DNA of 15,011 nucleotides from Sulfurimonas sp. (GTDB lineage Bacteria > Campylobacterota > Campylobacteria > Campylobacterales > Sulfurimonadaceae), in the NCBI GenBank assembly GCA_022712845.1, contig JAFLJV010000184.1, forward strand, positions 1 to 15,011, read 5' to 3'. The notes under the pieces are model-generated. The model worked only from the letters and a program-made list of their open reading frames with translations, had not been told where the DNA came from and searched no databases. Below are positions 1 to 6,043 of this stretch, piece by piece (position 1 is the first letter of the stretch; each line of letters starts with the position of its first letter). The position numbers and the translations under genes were made by a program.

Positions 1-281
1 GCAATTGGCATTACGATTAACAAAAATTCTCTAATAGTTATAATGGCTATATTTAACATCAATTCTTTATCGATACTCACACCTATAAGTGAAAAATAAT
101 ACTTAAATAAGAAAATTATATGAGAACTCATATATGGAAAGAGTAGTAAAAAAGCTAAAATTGCTACAAATAAAGTTATAACACCTGAGGTGTCTTGTGA
201 TTTTGGTACATTACCCTCTTGTCTGGCATCTTCTATCTTTTTGGGGGTGGGTTCTTCTGTTTTTTCAGCGTCATCAGCCAT
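1..281 (-). CDS. flhB: Flagellar biosynthesis protein FlhB, N-terminal part (cut by window edge)
   Basis: FlhB is an inner-membrane component of the flagellar type III export gate; it controls the switch in export specificity from rod/hook to filament proteins. I translated this partial reading frame from the minus strand: 93 complete codons from the ATG at 281 to the window start, with no stop. The N-terminus carries the FlhB/YscU signature, a charged leader with TEEPTPKKIEDARQEGNVPKS, followed by a first hydrophobic segment (about residues 33-50) and the start of a second near the edge. The autocleavage motif (NPTH) and the rest of the protein lie outside. An AGGA ribosome binding site lies about 8 bases upstream, inside a possible 18-codon ORF whose stop codon abuts this ATG. 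It is downstream of nadA-nadC on the same strand and may be co-transcribed. Confidence 0.93.
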   Translation of the reverse strand, partial: MADDAEKTEEPTPKKIEDARQEGNVPKSQDTSGVITLFVAILAFLLLFPYMSSHIIFLFKYYFSLIGVSIDKELMLNIAIITIREFLLIVMPI

Positions 282-338
282 TTAATTTCCTAAAAAGAGT
301 TCAATAAAATCTATAATAGATTTTACTTTAGTAGCCAT
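282..338 (-). CDS. Possible 18-codon leader ORF directly before flhB
   Basis: A minimal reading frame encodes MATKVKSIIDFIELFLGN and stops with TAA immediately before the flhB ATG. It has a strong Shine-Dalgarno sequence (AAGGGAGG, about 10 bases upstream), better than that of most genes in the window. The peptide would be an amphipathic or hydrophobic helix. The flhB ribosome binding site lies inside this ORF, so its translation could be coupled to flhB. I do not recognise the peptide. It could be a real small protein, a leader that sets flhB expression, or chance. Confidence 0.3.
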   Translation of the reverse strand: MATKVKSIIDFIELFLGN

Positions 339-348
339 AAGTGGTTAG

Positions 349-362
349 CCTCCCTTGAGGCA
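349..362 (-). promoter_or_regulatory. Hairpin enclosing the Shine-Dalgarno of the flhB leader ORF
   Basis: On the minus strand GCCTC-AAGG-GAGGC forms a GC-rich five base-pair stem with a four-base loop, striking in such AT-rich DNA. The GGGAGG that would serve as the ribosome binding site of the 18-codon ORF is in the loop and descending arm, so the fold would hide it. No U-run follows, so it does not look like an intrinsic terminator for nadC. A role in translational control or mRNA processing at the nadC-flhB junction is inference. Confidence 0.35.
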
Positions 363-387
363 TAATAATTTTGTTTCAATAATTTTA

Positions 388-1203
388 TTACTTCATTTTC
401 ATGGATAAGTCAATCCAATTTGCTTGATGAATTAATGAACCACTACTGATTGCATCTACTTTTGTTTTAGCATAACTCTCAATTGTTTCAAGTGAAATAT
501 TTCCACTTGCTTCTAAAAGTATATGTGAAAAATTATCATCTCTATACTTTACTACTTCTTTTACTTGAGTTGGTGTCATATTATCACACATAACAATATC
601 AGCCCCAGCTTCAAATGCTTCTTTTGCTATATCAAAATTTTCAGCCTCTACTTCTATTTTGGCAGTAAAGGGAATCTTTTTTCTTGCTTTTTTTATATAA
701 TCTTTTAAGTTTTTAATAGTCTTTAAGTGAGTATCTTTTATCATAAGTGAGTCATCCAAACCCATGCGATGATTCACTGCTCCACCACATCTAGTAGCAT
801 ATTTTTCAAATACTCTAAGTTGTGGTCTTGTTTTTCTTGTATCTAAAAGTTTAACACCATATGGCTCGATAATATCTACATATCTTTTAGTTAATGTTGC
901 GATTGAACTTGCATGAAGTAACATATTTAAAACTGTTCTTTCTACTTTAAGTATAGTATGAGAACCTGCATTTAAAGTTGCTAAAATATCACCTTTTTTA
1001 AAAACTTCTGCATCATTTTTATTCCAATTTATTTCAAAATTTTCTAATGATGCTAAAGTATTTATATATTCTACTCCAGCTAGAACTCCATCACTCTTTG
1101 CGATAATTTTTGCACTCACTTCTACACTTGGCTCAACTAAAGCATACAGATCACCACGACCTACATCTTCTGCAAGTGAAGCTAGTACAAAATCTTTAAT
1201 CAT
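388..1203 (-). CDS. nadC: Nicotinate-nucleotide pyrophosphorylase (carboxylating), NadC
   Basis: NadC (quinolinate phosphoribosyltransferase) converts quinolinate and PRPP to nicotinate mononucleotide, CO2 and pyrophosphate, the third step of de novo NAD synthesis in the cytosol. The 271-residue length is normal. Family motifs are visible: the mid-protein block DTRKTRPQLRVFEKYA (about residues 120-135), followed by GGAVNHRMGLDDSLMIKDTHL-type residues that bind quinolinate and PRPP, then the beta-strand block with VEAENFDIA and DIVMCDNM, and the C-terminal LLEASGNISLETI and DAISSGSL phosphate-binding loops. Its ATG overlaps the nadA stop by four bases (ATGA), so the two genes are translationally coupled. 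NadB, which makes the NadA substrate, is not in the window. Confidence 0.97.
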   Translation of the reverse strand: MIKDFVLASLAEDVGRGDLYALVEPSVEVSAKIIAKSDGVLAGVEYINTLASLENFEINWNKNDAEVFKKGDILATLNAGSHTILKVERTVLNMLLHASSIATLTKRYVDIIEPYGVKLLDTRKTRPQLRVFEKYATRCGGAVNHRMGLDDSLMIKDTHLKTIKNLKDYIKKARKKIPFTAKIEVEAENFDIAKEAFEAGADIVMCDNMTPTQVKEVVKYRDDNFSHILLEASGNISLETIESYAKTKVDAISSGSLIHQANWIDLSMKMK

Positions 1204-2198
1204 AATGCTAACATTCTATCTAGTGAAATTTTTGCCCATTTTTGAGTTTCATCATCCACTTTAATCTCATTTAATGGTTCACCTTCATCTATTGATTTTA
1301 ACACATTATACACATCTTCAAGTGTGGTCTCATTCATTGTAGGACATTCAGGTTTTGTAGAAGATAAAACGTAAGTATTTTTAGGTCTTAGTCTATTAAC
1401 CAAATTAAATTCAGTTCCAACTGCTACTTTTTGATCTTCTGGTAATTCTTTTATAAATTTAATAAGTTGAGAAGTTGAACCAACAAAATCGGATGCATCA
1501 CAAATAGATGGATCACATTCAGGATGAACAGCTATTAATATACCTGGAAATTTTTTACGATAAAACTTAATATCATCAACTGAAAAAAGCTGATGAACAG
1601 AACAAAAACCATTAAAACAGATGATATCAGATTCTGCAATGTCACTTCCATCACCAATAACACTAGATTTAAGCCCCATTTGATTTGCTATATTTTGACC
1701 AAGACATCTATCTGGAACAAAAAGAATTTTTTTACCCTCTTTTAGAGCAGTTGTAATAATTATCTTAGCATTAGAACTTGTACATACCATGCCACCCATC
1801 TGTCCAACTTTTGCTTTTACTTCAACATTTGAATTTATATATGTAATTGGTAAGATATTTTCACTAGCAATACCAGCTTCATTTAAAATTTTTACAGAGT
1901 TATCAAATCCCATCCCGTCAATCATTGTAGCCATCGCACAACAAGCTAGTTTTGGCATCACTACACGTTTATGAGGAGAAAGTACTTTTACACTTTGACC
2001 CATAAAACCAACACCACAAAAAACTACATAATCAGCAGTGTCTGCTTTAGTTTTTTGTGCTAATTCAAGGGAATCACCTGTAATATCTCCTATCTCAAAA
2101 ACTTCATCTCTTTGATAAAAATGTGCAACAACTGTTACACTTAACTTCTTTTTATAATCGTTTATTTTTTCTTTCAATTGTTCAGTTGTAAGCTGCAA
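1200..2198 (-). CDS. nadA: Quinolinate synthase NadA
   Basis: NadA condenses iminoaspartate (from NadB) with dihydroxyacetone phosphate to form quinolinate, using an oxygen-sensitive [4Fe-4S] cluster with a free iron site. The 332-residue protein has the three cluster cysteines in the expected contexts: C61 in FCGVGFMGQ, C139 in MVCTSSNA and C285 in KPECPTMN. Other conserved blocks are VVAHFYQ (residues 23-29), GDITGDSLELA (37-47), FVPDRCLGQN (160-169) and AVHPECDP (223-230). The start is a TTG at 2198, chosen because an AAGGA lies seven bases upstream (2206-2210) and no in-frame ATG is near; the start sits at the end of a run of seven Ts. First gene of the nadA-nadC unit, transcribed divergently from the cytochrome gene. 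Confidence 0.97.
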   Translation of the reverse strand: MQLTTEQLKEKINDYKKKLSVTVVAHFYQRDEVFEIGDITGDSLELAQKTKADTADYVVFCGVGFMGQSVKVLSPHKRVVMPKLACCAMATMIDGMGFDNSVKILNEAGIASENILPITYINSNVEVKAKVGQMGGMVCTSSNAKIIITTALKEGKKILFVPDRCLGQNIANQMGLKSSVIGDGSDIAESDIICFNGFCSVHQLFSVDDIKFYRKKFPGILIAVHPECDPSICDASDFVGSTSQLIKFIKELPEDQKVAVGTEFNLVNRLRPKNTYVLSSTKPECPTMNETTLEDVYNVLKSIDEGEPLNEIKVDDETQKWAKISLDRMLAL

Positions 2199-2229
2199 AA
2201 AAATGTCCTTATTTTTAATAAATTTCGTA

Positions 2230-2235
2230 ATTATA
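2230..2235 (-). promoter_or_regulatory. Candidate -10 box for nadA-nadC
   Basis: On the minus strand a perfect TATAAT lies about 32 bases upstream of the nadA start. There is no recognisable -35 box, which is normal for the main sigma factor in Campylobacterota, where -35 conservation is weak. Position in the divergent intergenic region supports it. Confidence 0.5.
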
Positions 2236-2332
2236 TCAAAAATTGTAAATAGGTTTCTTTTTTTAACAAGTAAAAAAATATTACAATTATTCTTTAGTGT
2301 TAAACTATATTCGTATTTGAGTCAAAATTAGA

Positions 2333-2338
2333 TACAAT
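2333..2338 (+). promoter_or_regulatory. Candidate -10 box for the cytochrome gene
   Basis: TACAAT about 35 bases upstream of the start codon, in the region divergent from nadA. A TTGAGT at 2317-2322 is only 10 bases away and is too close to be its -35 box. Confidence 0.35.
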
Positions 2339-2373
2339 GGTAATAGCTAACTAAATACTTTAGGAGTACTATT

Positions 2374-2670
2374 ATGAAGACGTTAATTTTTATAACACTG
2401 TTCTCAACTTTAATGTTTGCGTCATCTGCACAAAGAACTGTATCTTACGTCTGCTATGAGTGCCATGGAGCAAGTATGAATGAGAGTTGTATGGGTGTAT
2501 CAAAACCACCAAACACACTTTCACAAGCAGATCTCTTCACTGCTTTAAAAGCTTATAAAGATGGCACTAAAAGTGACTATGGAATGGGTAGCACTATGAC
2601 TGAAGTAGTATCAGGTTATAGTGATGATGATTTAAAAGAATTATCTAAATATATTCCAACTCTAAAATAA
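2374..2670 (+). CDS. Small periplasmic monohaem c-type cytochrome (c553-like)
   Basis: A 98-residue protein with a Sec signal peptide (about residues 1-19, cut after FASSA) and one haem c attachment site, CYECH at residues 27-31. The distal iron ligand is probably one of the methionines in YGMGSTM (M71 or M75); after it comes the typical C-terminal helix of class I cytochromes (SDDDLKELSKYI). This fits a soluble electron carrier of the c553 type passing electrons between bc1 and terminal oxidases or reductases. The partner cannot be told from the neighbours, because nadA is divergent and plsY lies beyond a terminator-like hairpin. C39 is an extra, unpaired cysteine. The start is supported by AGGAG seven bases upstream. 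It probably forms a single-gene unit. Confidence 0.85.
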   Translation: MKTLIFITLFSTLMFASSAQRTVSYVCYECHGASMNESCMGVSKPPNTLSQADLFTALKAYKDGTKSDYGMGSTMTEVVSGYSDDDLKELSKYIPTLK

Positions 2671-2694
2671 AAATATATTTAATATACCAAATAT

Positions 2695-2747
2695 CACATC
2701 ACTAAATACTTTTCTTTTTTCCTCTATTTAGTTGATGTGCTATTTTT
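2695..2747 (+). terminator. Terminator-like hairpin after the cytochrome gene
   Basis: The left arm at 2695-2708 (CACATCACTAAATA) pairs with the right arm at 2725-2739 (TATTTAGTTGATGTG): 14 base pairs with one bulged base. The loop is pyrimidine-rich (2709-2724), and a run of five Ts follows at 2743-2747. The stem is AT-rich and the T run short, so termination may be partial. The right arm and T run belong to a 27-bp duplicated unit, so a second, more distant copy of the right arm exists at 2752-2766. Confidence 0.55.
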
Positions 2748-2769
2748 CCTCTATTTAGTTGATGTGCTA
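2716..2769 (+). repeat. Exact tandem duplication, 27 bp x 2
   Basis: Positions 2716-2742 and 2743-2769 are identical; each starts TTTTTCCTCTATTTAG and ends TTGATGTGCTA. The flanking bases on either side differ, so the repeat is exactly two units. It sits between the cytochrome gene and plsY and copies the descending arm of the terminator-like hairpin together with a T run. No coding capacity. Confidence 0.95.
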
Positions 2770-2776
2770 ATAAATA

Positions 2777-2782
2777 TATGAT
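2777..2782 (+). promoter_or_regulatory. Candidate -10 box for plsY
   Basis: TATGAT lies about 30 bases upstream of the plsY ATG, just after the 27-bp duplication; the same hexamer precedes the response regulator gene. No clear -35 box. The plsY ribosome binding site AAGG (2803-2806) has a six-base spacing. Confidence 0.45.
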
Positions 2783-2812
2783 AAAATGTCATAAAAAATT
2801 TTAAGGTAATAA

Positions 2813-3427
2813 ATGGACTTTTTATTTAACACTAATGTTCAATTTTTTATACTTGCTTATTTCGTTGGTGGTATCCCCTTTGGTCTACTAATCGCTAAAA
2901 AATTTGCGGGTGTAGATGTAAAAAAAAGTGGTAGTGGTAGTATAGGTGCTACAAATGTTTTAAGAGTTGTAAAAGAGAAAAACCCAACTTTAGCAAAAAA
3001 ACTTGGTGCTGCTACATTAGCTCTTGATACCTTAAAAGGTATTTTAATTTTAACCATTGCATATTTTATGGGACTAAGTGAAGCTACTCTTTGGGGAATA
3101 GCTGTCATGGCTGTTGTTGGTCACTGTTTTTCTCCATATCTTAACTTTGAAGGTGGCAAGGGTATAGCTACAGGCATGGGGGTTATGATATTTATGCTTC
3201 CACTTGAGACAATAATTGCTATTTTTGTTTGGGTAATAGGGGCAAAAGCTATAAAGATATCCTCACTTTCATCTCTAATTGCTTTAGCATCTCTTATTAT
3301 TGCTAGTTTTATTATTCATCCTGACATGGCACATACTCCTGTTGTTATAATAGGTTTCATTCTTTTTTATAAACATATTCCAAATATTATCCGTTTAGTT
3401 AAGGGTAAAGAAAAAAGAGTAGTTTGA
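2813..3427 (+). CDS. plsY: Acyl-phosphate:glycerol-3-phosphate acyltransferase PlsY
   Basis: PlsY transfers an acyl group from acyl-phosphate to glycerol-3-phosphate at the inner membrane, the first committed step of phospholipid synthesis in bacteria that use the PlsX/PlsY route. The 204-residue protein is a multi-pass membrane protein of normal size. The three PlsY motifs are present: SGSGSIGATNVLR (residues 39-51), LDTLKGIL (about 69-76) and the glycine-rich FEGGKGIATGMGV (about 117-129). It is followed, with a stop-start overlap or an eight-base gap depending on the start chosen, by folB. I recall the same plsY-folB-cosR order from C. jejuni (Cj0357c-Cj0355c). Confidence 0.95.
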   Translation: MDFLFNTNVQFFILAYFVGGIPFGLLIAKKFAGVDVKKSGSGSIGATNVLRVVKEKNPTLAKKLGAATLALDTLKGILILTIAYFMGLSEATLWGIAVMAVVGHCFSPYLNFEGGKGIATGMGVMIFMLPLETIIAIFVWVIGAKAIKISSLSSLIALASLIIASFIIHPDMAHTPVVIIGFILFYKHIPNIIRLVKGKEKRVV

Positions 3428-3435
3428 ATAATATA

Positions 3436-3759
3436 ATGACTATTCATATAGAAGATTTAAAATTTCAGTGTATTCTTGGGATTTTAGATTTTGAAAGAAC
3501 AACTTTACAAAATATTATAATAAATTTAAAAATTGATTATAATAATGAAAATAACTTCATAAATTATGCTGATATTGTTGAAATAATCAAAGAAATTATG
3601 CTAAAAAATGAATTTTTACTAATTGAAGATGCTATAAATGGTCTAAATTTAAAGTTAATTAAAGAATTTAACTCCATTAAAAGCATTGATTTAAAGATAA
3701 CAAAACCATCAATTTTAAAGGGCTGCAAGGTAAGTGTAAGCAATTTTAAAAAATACTAA
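3436..3759 (+). CDS. folB: Dihydroneopterin aldolase FolB
   Basis: FolB cleaves 7,8-dihydroneopterin to 6-hydroxymethyl-dihydropterin and glycolaldehyde in folate synthesis; it acts as a cytosolic ring-shaped oligomer. The protein begins MTIHIEDLKFQCILGILDFE, a typical FolB start, with the conserved glutamate after GILDF. Near the C-terminus KITKPSILKG holds the conserved lysine context of the active site. The ATG at 3436 is chosen because the family normally begins at this point. A TTG at 3424, overlapping the plsY stop, would add four residues (MNNI) and has a slightly better spaced AGAG; neither start has a strong ribosome binding site. About 107 residues, slightly short but complete. Confidence 0.87.
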   Translation: MTIHIEDLKFQCILGILDFERTTLQNIIINLKIDYNNENNFINYADIVEIIKEIMLKNEFLLIEDAINGLNLKLIKEFNSIKSIDLKITKPSILKGCKVSVSNFKKY

Positions 3760-3801
3760 TCTTAATTATAAGTTAAAAAATTATTAAAAAAAATTGAAAA
3801 A

Positions 3802-3833
3802 AACTTTAAAGTTAGCTAAAATTATGATATCAT
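3802..3833 (+). promoter_or_regulatory. Candidate cosR/hsrA promoter with two palindromes
   Basis: A -10-like TATGAT lies at 3823-3828, about 38 bases before the response regulator start. Two perfect palindromes flank or overlap it: AACTTTAAAGTT (3802-3813) and ATGATATCAT (3824-3833). HsrA/CosR-type regulators are known to bind their own promoters in related genera, so these are possible operator sites. This assignment is inferred from position and symmetry only. Confidence 0.4.
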
Positions 3834-3866
3834 TCCGCCAAAATATTCAATTATAGGACATAAAAT

Positions 3867-4541
3867 ATGCGAATTCTTATCATAGAAGATGAAATAACTT
3901 TAAACAAAATGCTTTCTGAGGGACTAAAAGAATTTGGTTACCAAAGTGATGTAGTTGAGACATTAAAAGATGGTGAATACTACTTAGATATTCGTAATTA
4001 CGATCTAGTATTAATGGACTGGATGCTTCCTGATGGAAACTCTATAGATATTATTGGTGATATTAAAACTAATACTCCTAAAACATCTGTAATTGTTTTA
4101 TCAGCAAGAGATGATAACGAAAGTGAAATTGAAGCTCTTCGTGCTGGGGCTGATGACTATATCAGAAAACCATTTGATTTTGATGTTTTAGTTGCTCGTC
4201 TTGAAGCTCGTCTTCGTTTCGGTGGATCTAATATAATTGAAATTGAAGATTTAACAATCAATCCTGAAGAGGAAAAAATTACGTATAAAGAGCAAGATAT
4301 TGAGCTTAAAGGTAAACCTTTTGAAGTTCTTACTCACTTAGCTCGTCATCGTGATCAAATTGTCTCTAAAGAGCAATTGCTTGACGCTATTTGGGAAGAG
4401 CCTGAACTAGTGACTCCAAATGTAATTGAAGTAGCAATTAATCAAATTCGTCAAAAAATGGATAAACCTCTAAACATCACAACTATCGAAACTGTTCGTC
4501 GTCGTGGTTACCGTTTCTGTTTTCCAAAAGAAATTAGTTAA
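3867..4541 (+). CDS. cosR: OmpR-family response regulator of the HsrA/CosR type
   Basis: A 224-residue regulator with an N-terminal receiver (about 1-118) and a C-terminal winged-helix DNA-binding domain (about 125-220). From about residue 105 onward it closely resembles, as I recall them, Helicobacter HP1043 (HsrA) and Campylobacter CosR, including FEVLTHLARHRDQIVSK, DAIWEEPE, VIEVAINQIRQKMDKPL and ETVRRRGYRFC. Those proteins are essential, control growth and oxidative-stress genes, and work largely without phosphorylation. Here, by contrast, the receiver is canonical: acidic pocket E7/D8, phospho-acceptor D51 in LMDWMLPDG, S79, and K101-P102. It therefore should be phosphorylatable, and the next gene is a histidine kinase. 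The start is supported by AGGA eight bases upstream. Neighbours folB, ferredoxin and ppx match the cosR locus of C. jejuni. Confidence is high for the family, slightly lower for one-to-one orthology. Confidence 0.92.
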   Translation: MRILIIEDEITLNKMLSEGLKEFGYQSDVVETLKDGEYYLDIRNYDLVLMDWMLPDGNSIDIIGDIKTNTPKTSVIVLSARDDNESEIEALRAGADDYIRKPFDFDVLVARLEARLRFGGSNIIEIEDLTINPEEEKITYKEQDIELKGKPFEVLTHLARHRDQIVSKEQLLDAIWEEPELVTPNVIEVAINQIRQKMDKPLNITTIETVRRRGYRFCFPKEIS

Positions 4542-4552
4542 TATTTCTAACC

Positions 4553-4572
4553 AGCCTGAATCTCATCAGGCT
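4553..4572 (+). terminator. Hairpin between the response regulator and the kinase gene
   Basis: AGCCTGA and TCAGGCT form a perfect seven base-pair stem with a six-base loop, 12 bases after the regulator stop codon. Only a weak ATATTT follows, so it is at best a partial terminator or an mRNA 3' end stabiliser. It could make the regulator transcript more abundant than that of the kinase. Confidence 0.45.
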
Positions 4573-4597
4573 ATATTTAAAAATTCTCTTAATTAGC

Positions 4598-4603
4598 TAT
4601 AAT
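4598..4603 (+). promoter_or_regulatory. Candidate -10 box for the histidine kinase
   Basis: Perfect TATAAT preceded by a T-rich stretch, about 29 bases upstream of the kinase start and downstream of the hairpin at 4553-4572. It suggests that the kinase can be transcribed separately from the regulator. Confidence 0.5.
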
Positions 4604-4631
4604 TGCAAAAATTTGTTCTATAGGTAAAAAA

Positions 4632-5561
4632 ATGTTATTTAAAAGCAGTATTAGACTAAGCTTTCTAATCCAACTTATTTTCGCTTCAGCTTCCCTTATT
4701 TTTATATTTTCATCTCTATTATATTTCTATATAGAAAGATCTATACTTGATGAAAAACATCAAGAACTTCTTACATATGCAAAAAATATTGTAGAAGATA
4801 AATCTTTATATGATTCTCATTTATCACCATCTGATATTTATGCAGGATTAAATCTTGAAATAATTCAACTTAAGAAAAATTTTTTTTATGATGATTTTTA
4901 TGAAGTTACTAAAGACAATAAAATATTTCTGACAATTTTATATCCATTTAATGCAGATGAACTAAATTATCTTAAAATCACTAAAGAAATCACTAGCACA
5001 AAAGTATTATTAAAAAAAATACTTAACTATCTTTTTGTAATTAATATCGCAGGTTTTTTACTTGTAATTATTTATGCTGTTGGATTATCAAAAATGCTCG
5101 TTTCACCAGTAAAAACATTAAATAAAAAATTATCAAATATGAATGAACATTTAATAGCTCCTATAAAAATTGAAGAACTTCCTGAAGAATTTGAGCCATT
5201 GGGAACTACAATTAACCATCTTATCTCAAGAATACAAAACTTTGTAAAATATCAAAAAGAACTTTTTATTGGTACTGCACATGAACTAAAAACTCCTCTT
5301 GCAGTTATAAAACTTAAAAACCAAGTTACACTTATTAAGAAAAGATCTTCTGAAGAGTATATAGATGCTTTAAAAATAACAAATAAAACTATTGATGAGA
5401 TGAATATTATAGTTTCAAATATATTAAATATAGGGCGTCAAGAAGGAGCACAATTAGAAAAACCTATTGAGGTTGATATTATAAAATTACTTCGTCAAAA
5501 AGCTAATGACTTTAAACTTTTAGCTGAAAATGAACATAAAGAACTTGAAATGAGTTTTTAA
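4632..5561 (+). CDS. Sensor histidine kinase, sensor and phospho-acceptor part (ends at premature TAA)
   Basis: This is the first 309 codons of a membrane histidine kinase. Visible parts are a first membrane segment (about 10-33), a roughly 100-residue periplasmic sensor region (about 34-130), a second membrane segment (about 132-155), a HAMP-like linker containing PVKTLNKKLSNM, and the phospho-acceptor (DHp) domain with the H-box GTAHELKTPLAVI, histidine H217. It ends at a TAA at 5559-5561, before the ATPase domain. The same reading frame stays open after the stop and encodes exactly the missing ATPase domain, so this is one kinase gene interrupted by a single nonsense codon, not by a frameshift. 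The product here could be phosphorylated only in trans. The natural partner would be the upstream CosR-type regulator. Start supported by AGG seven bases upstream. Confidence 0.85.
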   Translation: MLFKSSIRLSFLIQLIFASASLIFIFSSLLYFYIERSILDEKHQELLTYAKNIVEDKSLYDSHLSPSDIYAGLNLEIIQLKKNFFYDDFYEVTKDNKIFLTILYPFNADELNYLKITKEITSTKVLLKKILNYLFVINIAGFLLVIIYAVGLSKMLVSPVKTLNKKLSNMNEHLIAPIKIEELPEEFEPLGTTINHLISRIQNFVKYQKELFIGTAHELKTPLAVIKLKNQVTLIKKRSSEEYIDALKITNKTIDEMNIIVSNILNIGRQEGAQLEKPIEVDIIKLLRQKANDFKLLAENEHKELEMSF

Positions 5562-5573
5562 CCTAATGGATTT

Positions 5574-5972
5574 ATGGCAATACTTCAAGTTGGATTACTA
5601 AATCAAATAATTCAAAACTTCTTGCAAAACTCTTTAAAATTTACTCCTATTGATAAAAAAGTGATATTAAGAAGTTCTCAAAATGATTATGGTTTACTTA
5701 TAGAGGTAATTGATGAAGGCTGTGGAATAGATGAAAATATTGATCTTTTTGCACCATTTAAAAGACAAGGAAACAAACAAGGTGTTGGACTTGGATTATT
5801 CTTAGCTAAAAGTGCAGCAGATGGATTAGGTGCACAAATAAGTATCAAGAATAGAACAGATGGTATTAATGGAACAGTAGCTAGCGTAAACTTAAATTCG
5901 AAACTTTCTTGCATATTACCTAGTAAGTCAATAAAAATAGATGATTTAAAAAATACTGAAGCTTTATTTTGA
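5574..5972 (+). CDS. Sensor histidine kinase, ATPase (catalytic) part after the in-frame stop
   Basis: This is the C-terminal part of the same kinase gene, in the same frame as the upstream part and separated by TAA and four codons. It holds the whole HATPase_c domain: N-box NQIIQNFLQNSLKFTP with the Mg-binding N19, G1 box DEGCGID (47-53), an F-box region (LFAPFKR) and G2 box GVGLGLFLAKSAADGLGA (from residue 70). An ATG at 5574, twelve bases after the stop, could permit reinitiation, with only a weak GGA four bases upstream, giving a free ATPase domain of 132 residues. No other lesion is visible, so the mutation is recent, is a sequencing error, or the split is tolerated. Whether this half is translated at all cannot be told from sequence. 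Confidence 0.65.
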   Translation: MAILQVGLLNQIIQNFLQNSLKFTPIDKKVILRSSQNDYGLLIEVIDEGCGIDENIDLFAPFKRQGNKQGVGLGLFLAKSAADGLGAQISIKNRTDGINGTVASVNLNSKLSCILPSKSIKIDDLKNTEALF

Positions 5973-6043
5973 TATAAATCGAACACATAATAAATATATA
6001 TTTTTATATATTCAATATTAACAAATAATTATAAGGTAATTTA

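Noticed and set aside
349..362. GC-rich hairpin as an intrinsic terminator of nadC
   Set aside because: No T run follows in either direction, and a strong Shine-Dalgarno is part of the hairpin; kept as a regulatory candidate instead.
1789..1974. Plus-strand ORF of 61 codons opposite nadA
   Set aside because: It lies wholly inside the well-supported nadA gene on the other strand, has no ribosome binding site and no recognisable protein features.
2857..3108. Minus-strand ORF opposite plsY
   Set aside because: Shadow of plsY; composition is the reverse image of membrane-protein codons and no motif is present.
3807..3830. TAAAGTTA upstream of the response regulator as a sigma-28 -35 box
   Set aside because: At the 11-base spacing there is no CGATA-type -10 sequence; a TATGAT box nearby explains the promoter better.
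5556..5576. Frameshift or recoding as the cause of the split kinase
   Set aside because: The two halves are in the same frame, so no single indel explains the break, and TAA is not a codon used for selenocysteine or pyrrolysine; a nonsense change is simpler.
5687..5986. Minus-strand ORF of 99 codons opposite the kinase ATPase domain
   Set aside because: The plus-strand frame encodes clear N, G1 and G2 boxes; the reverse frame has no such features.
5993..6012. AT-only inverted repeat (AATATATA-TTTT-TATATATT) before the ferredoxin gene
   Set aside because: A stem made only of A-T pairs is weak and common by chance in such AT-rich spacer DNA; it may as well be part of a promoter.
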